Source: Chloroflexota bacterium (lineage in GTDB: Bacteria; Chloroflexota; Dehalococcoidia; DSTF01; JACRBR01). Taken from it: a stretch of 7,133 bases of DNA. Positions 4,609-7,133 of this stretch are shown piece by piece. Every line of letters starts with the position of its first letter. The stretch's first letter is position 1. The notes under the pieces are model-generated. The model was given only the letters and a program-made list of their open reading frames with translations, made no database searches and had not been told where the DNA came from. Both the position numbers and the translations under genes were made by a program. The stretch lies in NCBI GenBank assembly GCA_025355835.1, contig JANXYW010000113.1, forward strand, positions 1 to 7,133, given 5' to 3'.

Positions 4609-6546
4609 ATGTGGGCGGCCGCGCTGTTGTGCACGGCAGTCGCAGTCGCCGCGTGCGGTGGCGGCTCGAAGAATCGTGCGCCCACCGACGCGCCCTCCGC
4701 ATCCCCTGCCGCAGTCGCAACAACCGCAACGCCGCGCGCGACATCTTCGCCGCAACCGACCGTTGATGTGGCATCGCAGATCGGCGTGCGCGCGGATCTT
4801 CCGGTCGCCGACGCGATCGATCTCGCGGCGCGCTATCGCACGACGCCCGGACGCGTCGCGCCGACGAAACCGTTCGCGGGCGAAGTGAACGTCGGCGATG
4901 CGCGCACGTTCTTCGTCGCCAACCTTGGTGGCGGCGCGCTCTCCCACCTGACGCCGCCCGTCATCAACAACATTAGCGCGACGCTCCGGGCGAAGAGCGA
5001 ACACGCGTACTTCTACGAGGATGATGCGCTCAACGCCGATGCGTCTGCGGTGCAGGCCGCCGCGGATCAATTCGAGGCGACGACGTGGCCGACCGTCACG
5101 GCGATCTTTGGACAGCCCGCCATTCCCGGCGTCGATGGCGATCCGCGGATCATCGTGCTGCAGGCGGATCTCGGTGGCGCGGTCGGCGGCTACTACTCCG
5201 GCGACGACATTTATCCGCGCGAGGTGCGCTCCCTCAGCAACGAGGCCGAGATGGTCTATATGGACCGCACGCTCAAGCCGGGCGGCGCGGCGTTCAACGT
5301 CGTCCTCGCGCACGAGTTCCAGCATCTCATTCAAGCGCACAACGCACCGCGTGAAGAGGCGTGGGCCAACGAAGGCTTGTCCGAGGACAGCTCCATGCTC
5401 GTGGGCGGCGCCGTCTCGTCGATCAAGAGCTTCGCATCGAAGCCCGAGACGCAGCTCAACGCCTGGGATTCGGTCGGTTCCGGCGCGCACTACGGGGCGG
5501 GAGCGGCCTTCTTCCGCTACGTCGCAAGCCGCTTCGGCGGCGATGCATCGCTTGGGGCGATTGCGAAGCAGCCTCGCACGGGAACCGCCGGAGTCGATCA
5601 GTTCTTGTCGTCGGTCGGGGAGACGCTGCGGTTTCGCGACGTCTTCGCAGACTGGATCGCCGCGAACATCCTCAATCGCGACGATGGCCCGTACGGCAAC
5701 CCGGGCCGCGCGATCGATATCCGCATCGATGCGGAGCTGCACGCCGGCGACCCCGTTGACGGAAACGCGCACCAATTCGGCACCGACTACTACGCCATGC
5801 CCGGCCTCGATGGCGGCGACTACGTGCTGCGTTTCCAGGGCCAGCCCACCGTGTCCGTGCTGCCGCCGCCCGCGCTCGCAGAAGGCCCCGTGCTCTGGAG
5901 CAACGCGCAAGATGATCTCGACACGACGCTCGCGTATGCGGCGGATCTCACGCACGCTACGAATCCGACGCTGACCTTCCGTACCTGGTATCAGATCGAG
6001 CGCTGGTACGACTGGGGCTACGTTTCCGTCTCGACGGATGGCGGCACAACGTGGCAAGCGCTCGCCGGTGCGCACACTACCACCGACGATCCAGCAAAGC
6101 AGGCGTTCGGCCCCGGCTACTCCGGCACGAGTGGCGATGGCGCGGATGGCGCGTGGATCGACGAGACGATCCCGCTCGCGCAGTTCGCCGGCAAGAACGT
6201 GCTGCTGCGATTCGAGTACGTCACCGACGGCGGCACGCACGGCGAGGGTTGGGCGATCCGCAACGTCGCGCTTGCAGACGGCAGCGCGCAAATCCCGCTC
6301 GACCCGCCGAAGAGCAACGGTTGGGTGACGATCGATCGCTCGCTGCCGGAAACGTACATCGCACGCCTGATCGAGACGAAGTCCGACGGCGGCTTCGCCG
6401 TGCTCGACATTCCGCTCGATGCCGCGAACGCTGGCGAACTGCGCTTCAGCAGCGCCGGTGTCACCGACGCTGTCCTCGCCATCGCTGGCTCCACCGAAGG
6501 CACGAACCAGCTCGCCCCCTACACCATCCAACTCGCCCGACCGTAA
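4609..6546 (+). CDS. Lipoprotein zinc metallopeptidase (HEFQH) with immune inhibitor A-like C-terminal module
   Basis: Numbered from ATG 4609 (645 residues). Residues 1-16 form a hydrophobic leader ending in the lipobox VAAC (Cys16), followed by a low-complexity Pro/Ala/Thr/Ser linker to about 60, so the protein is probably anchored outside the membrane. HEFQH at 235-239 is a zinc-protease HExxH motif. WANEGLSED follows, with Glu255 (or Glu259) as likely third ligand, giving a gluzincin-type site closest in feel to the hyicolysin (M30) group rather than true M6 InhA. From about 428 (VLWSNAQDDLDTTL) to 556 a module resembles the C-terminal domain of immune inhibitor A peptidases (TFRTWYQIE, YVSVSTDGGTTW, GEGWAIRN). 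A short beta-rich tail follows. Substrates are unknown. The start is uncertain: the leader from this ATG lacks a positive charge and no Shine-Dalgarno site precedes it. The frame is open back to ATG 4480 inside xerD, which would add 43 residues including an arginine-rich segment. Confidence 0.85.
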   Translation: MWAAALLCTAVAVAACGGGSKNRAPTDAPSASPAAVATTATPRATSSPQPTVDVASQIGVRADLPVADAIDLAARYRTTPGRVAPTKPFAGEVNVGDARTFFVANLGGGALSHLTPPVINNISATLRAKSEHAYFYEDDALNADASAVQAAADQFEATTWPTVTAIFGQPAIPGVDGDPRIIVLQADLGGAVGGYYSGDDIYPREVRSLSNEAEMVYMDRTLKPGGAAFNVVLAHEFQHLIQAHNAPREEAWANEGLSEDSSMLVGGAVSSIKSFASKPETQLNAWDSVGSGAHYGAGAAFFRYVASRFGGDASLGAIAKQPRTGTAGVDQFLSSVGETLRFRDVFADWIAANILNRDDGPYGNPGRAIDIRIDAELHAGDPVDGNAHQFGTDYYAMPGLDGGDYVLRFQGQPTVSVLPPPALAEGPVLWSNAQDDLDTTLAYAADLTHATNPTLTFRTWYQIERWYDWGYVSVSTDGGTTWQALAGAHTTTDDPAKQAFGPGYSGTSGDGADGAWIDETIPLAQFAGKNVLLRFEYVTDGGTHGEGWAIRNVALADGSAQIPLDPPKSNGWVTIDRSLPETYIARLIETKSDGGFAVLDIPLDAANAGELRFSSAGVTDAVLAIAGSTEGTNQLAPYTIQLARP

Positions 6547-6582
6547 GCGACGTTTCCCTTCCTCTCTCTCCAACCAATCAAA

Positions 6583-6611
6583 CCTCTGTGTCTCTGTGCC
6601 TCTGTGGTGAA
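6583..6611 (-). repeat. Short dispersed repeat with 8-bp period (CACAGAGG on the minus strand)
   Basis: Three near-identical 8-mers follow each other: CCTCTGTG (6583-6590), TCTCTGTG (6591-6598) and CCTCTGTG (6599-6606), then GTGAA. Read on the minus strand this is TTCACCACAGAGGCACAGAG and so on, a sequence type I recognise as a widespread intergenic repeat in several environmental bacterial phyla, often mis-annotated as a peptide containing HHRGTETQR. It lies in the 111-bp gap between the metallopeptidase and the thioesterase. No terminator hairpin is evident in that gap. Confidence 0.7.
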
Positions 6612-6645
6612 CCCGTCGCAACTCGCGCCACCAACACCCCGCTTG

Positions 6646-6651
6646 TATCCT
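6646..6651 (+). promoter_or_regulatory. -10-like element placed for a leaderless thioesterase mRNA
   Basis: TATCCT fits the relaxed TANNNT -10 pattern and ends 6 nt before the ATG at 6658, so transcription would begin at the start codon itself. No Shine-Dalgarno sequence and no clear -35 box precede it. Only four of six consensus bases match. Confidence 0.35.
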
Positions 6652-6657
6652 CGACCC

Positions 6658-7133
6658 ATGCCAGATCAGGCCATGCGCGACCGCCTTGACGCCGCCATCG
6701 ACGTGCTCGATGACGGCCAGCGGCAGCGCTTGCTCGACTGGGCGGGTGCGATGAATGCAACGATCGTCCGTGCGCGCGAGCCCGGCGCCAGCATCGGCCC
6801 GATCGCGGAAGCGCTGCACATCAGCAACGCCGGCGCGAAGGACGGCCACGCGACCTATCGTCTCACCGTCGTGCCGGAACTGCTCAATCCGCACGGCGTG
6901 CTGCACGGCGGCGCCGTCTACGTGATGGTCGACTACAGCATGGGCGGCGCAACGATGTCCGTCGTCCCTCCCGGCGACATCTGCGCCACGATCGAGATCA
7001 AGATCAGCTATCTCGCCGGCGTGCGCGGCGGCGTACTGACGTGCAACACCGACATCATCAAGCAAGGCCGTAAAGTCGTCTTCCTCGAATCGAAAGTGAC
7101 CGACGACCGCGGCAAACTCGTCGCCACCGCCAC
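6658..7133 (+). CDS. PaaI-like hotdog-fold acyl-CoA thioesterase, cut by the right edge
   Basis: The frame from ATG 6658 stays open to the end of the window: 158 complete codons and no stop, so the C-terminus is missing. Residues 77-92 read NPHGVLHGGAVYVMVD, the active-site signature of the PaaI/4HBT hotdog thioesterases: the HGG turn (His83-Gly85) followed seven residues later by the catalytic acid Asp92, as in PaaI. Further hotdog strands follow (ATIEIKISYLAG, GVLTCNTDIIKQGRKVVFLE, SKVTDDRGKLVATA). Such enzymes hydrolyse acyl-CoA thioesters in the cytosol; the substrate cannot be told from the sequence. About 40 N-terminal residues (rich in D, R and A, probably helical) precede the fold. 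The second ATG at 6673 (residue 6) is a possible start. Judging by the fold, little more than a strand is probably missing. Confidence 0.92.
   Translation, partial: MPDQAMRDRLDAAIDVLDDGQRQRLLDWAGAMNATIVRAREPGASIGPIAEALHISNAGAKDGHATYRLTVVPELLNPHGVLHGGAVYVMVDYSMGGATMSVVPPGDICATIEIKISYLAGVRGGVLTCNTDIIKQGRKVVFLESKVTDDRGKLVATA

Noticed and set aside
4576..7065. 829-codon open frame on the minus strand
   Set aside because: It lies antisense to both the metallopeptidase and the thioesterase, whose motifs are clear. It crosses the intergenic repeat, and its composition (R, A, D, V, H rich) is typical of a codon-complement shadow.

Overview
The window is GC-rich, gene-dense chromosomal DNA from a bacterium. 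GC-rich third codon positions, short dispersed hairpin repeats between genes, an 8-bp-periodic intergenic repeat, a surface lipoprotein carrying an immune-inhibitor-A-type C-terminal module, and -10 boxes placed directly in front of start codons together suggest a Chloroflexota-like organism. That assignment is an inference, not proven by the sequence.

Layout. (1) Positions 1-153, minus strand: the 5' part of an unrecognised gene running off the left edge. (2) Positions 154-553: a divergent intergenic region holding three copies of a palindromic repeat (core GGGCACG-N6-CGTGCCC) and a different hairpin repeat. (3) Positions 554-2455, plus: uvrC, the nucleotide-excision-repair nuclease. (4) Positions 2456-2781: a second array of the same palindromic family, with four copies at an exact 63-bp spacing followed by a hairpin-less relic whose edge supplies the ribosome binding site of the next gene. 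(5) Positions 2782-3459, plus: pcm, protein-L-isoaspartate methyltransferase, starting at TTG. (6) Positions 3460-3659: an AT-richer spacer with a convincing promoter and a small inverted repeat inside it. (7) Positions 3660-4571, plus: a XerC/XerD-type tyrosine recombinase. (8) Positions 4609-6546, plus: a secreted lipoprotein zinc metallopeptidase (HEFQH), 37 bp behind the recombinase. (9) Positions 6547-6657: a spacer with a short CTCTGTG-type repeat. (10) Positions 6658-7133, plus: a PaaI-like hotdog thioesterase, cut by the right edge.

Functionally, uvrC (DNA repair), pcm (protein repair) and xerC/D (chromosome dimer resolution) are housekeeping maintenance genes that need not form one operon. 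uvrC and pcm are separated by the repeat array, and xerD has its own promoter. The lipoprotein may be read through from xerD. I see no defence system, CRISPR array, RNA gene or intact mobile element. The least ordinary material is the repeat family bracketing uvrC, the apparent leaderless starts of uvrC and the thioesterase, and the domain combination of the metallopeptidase.
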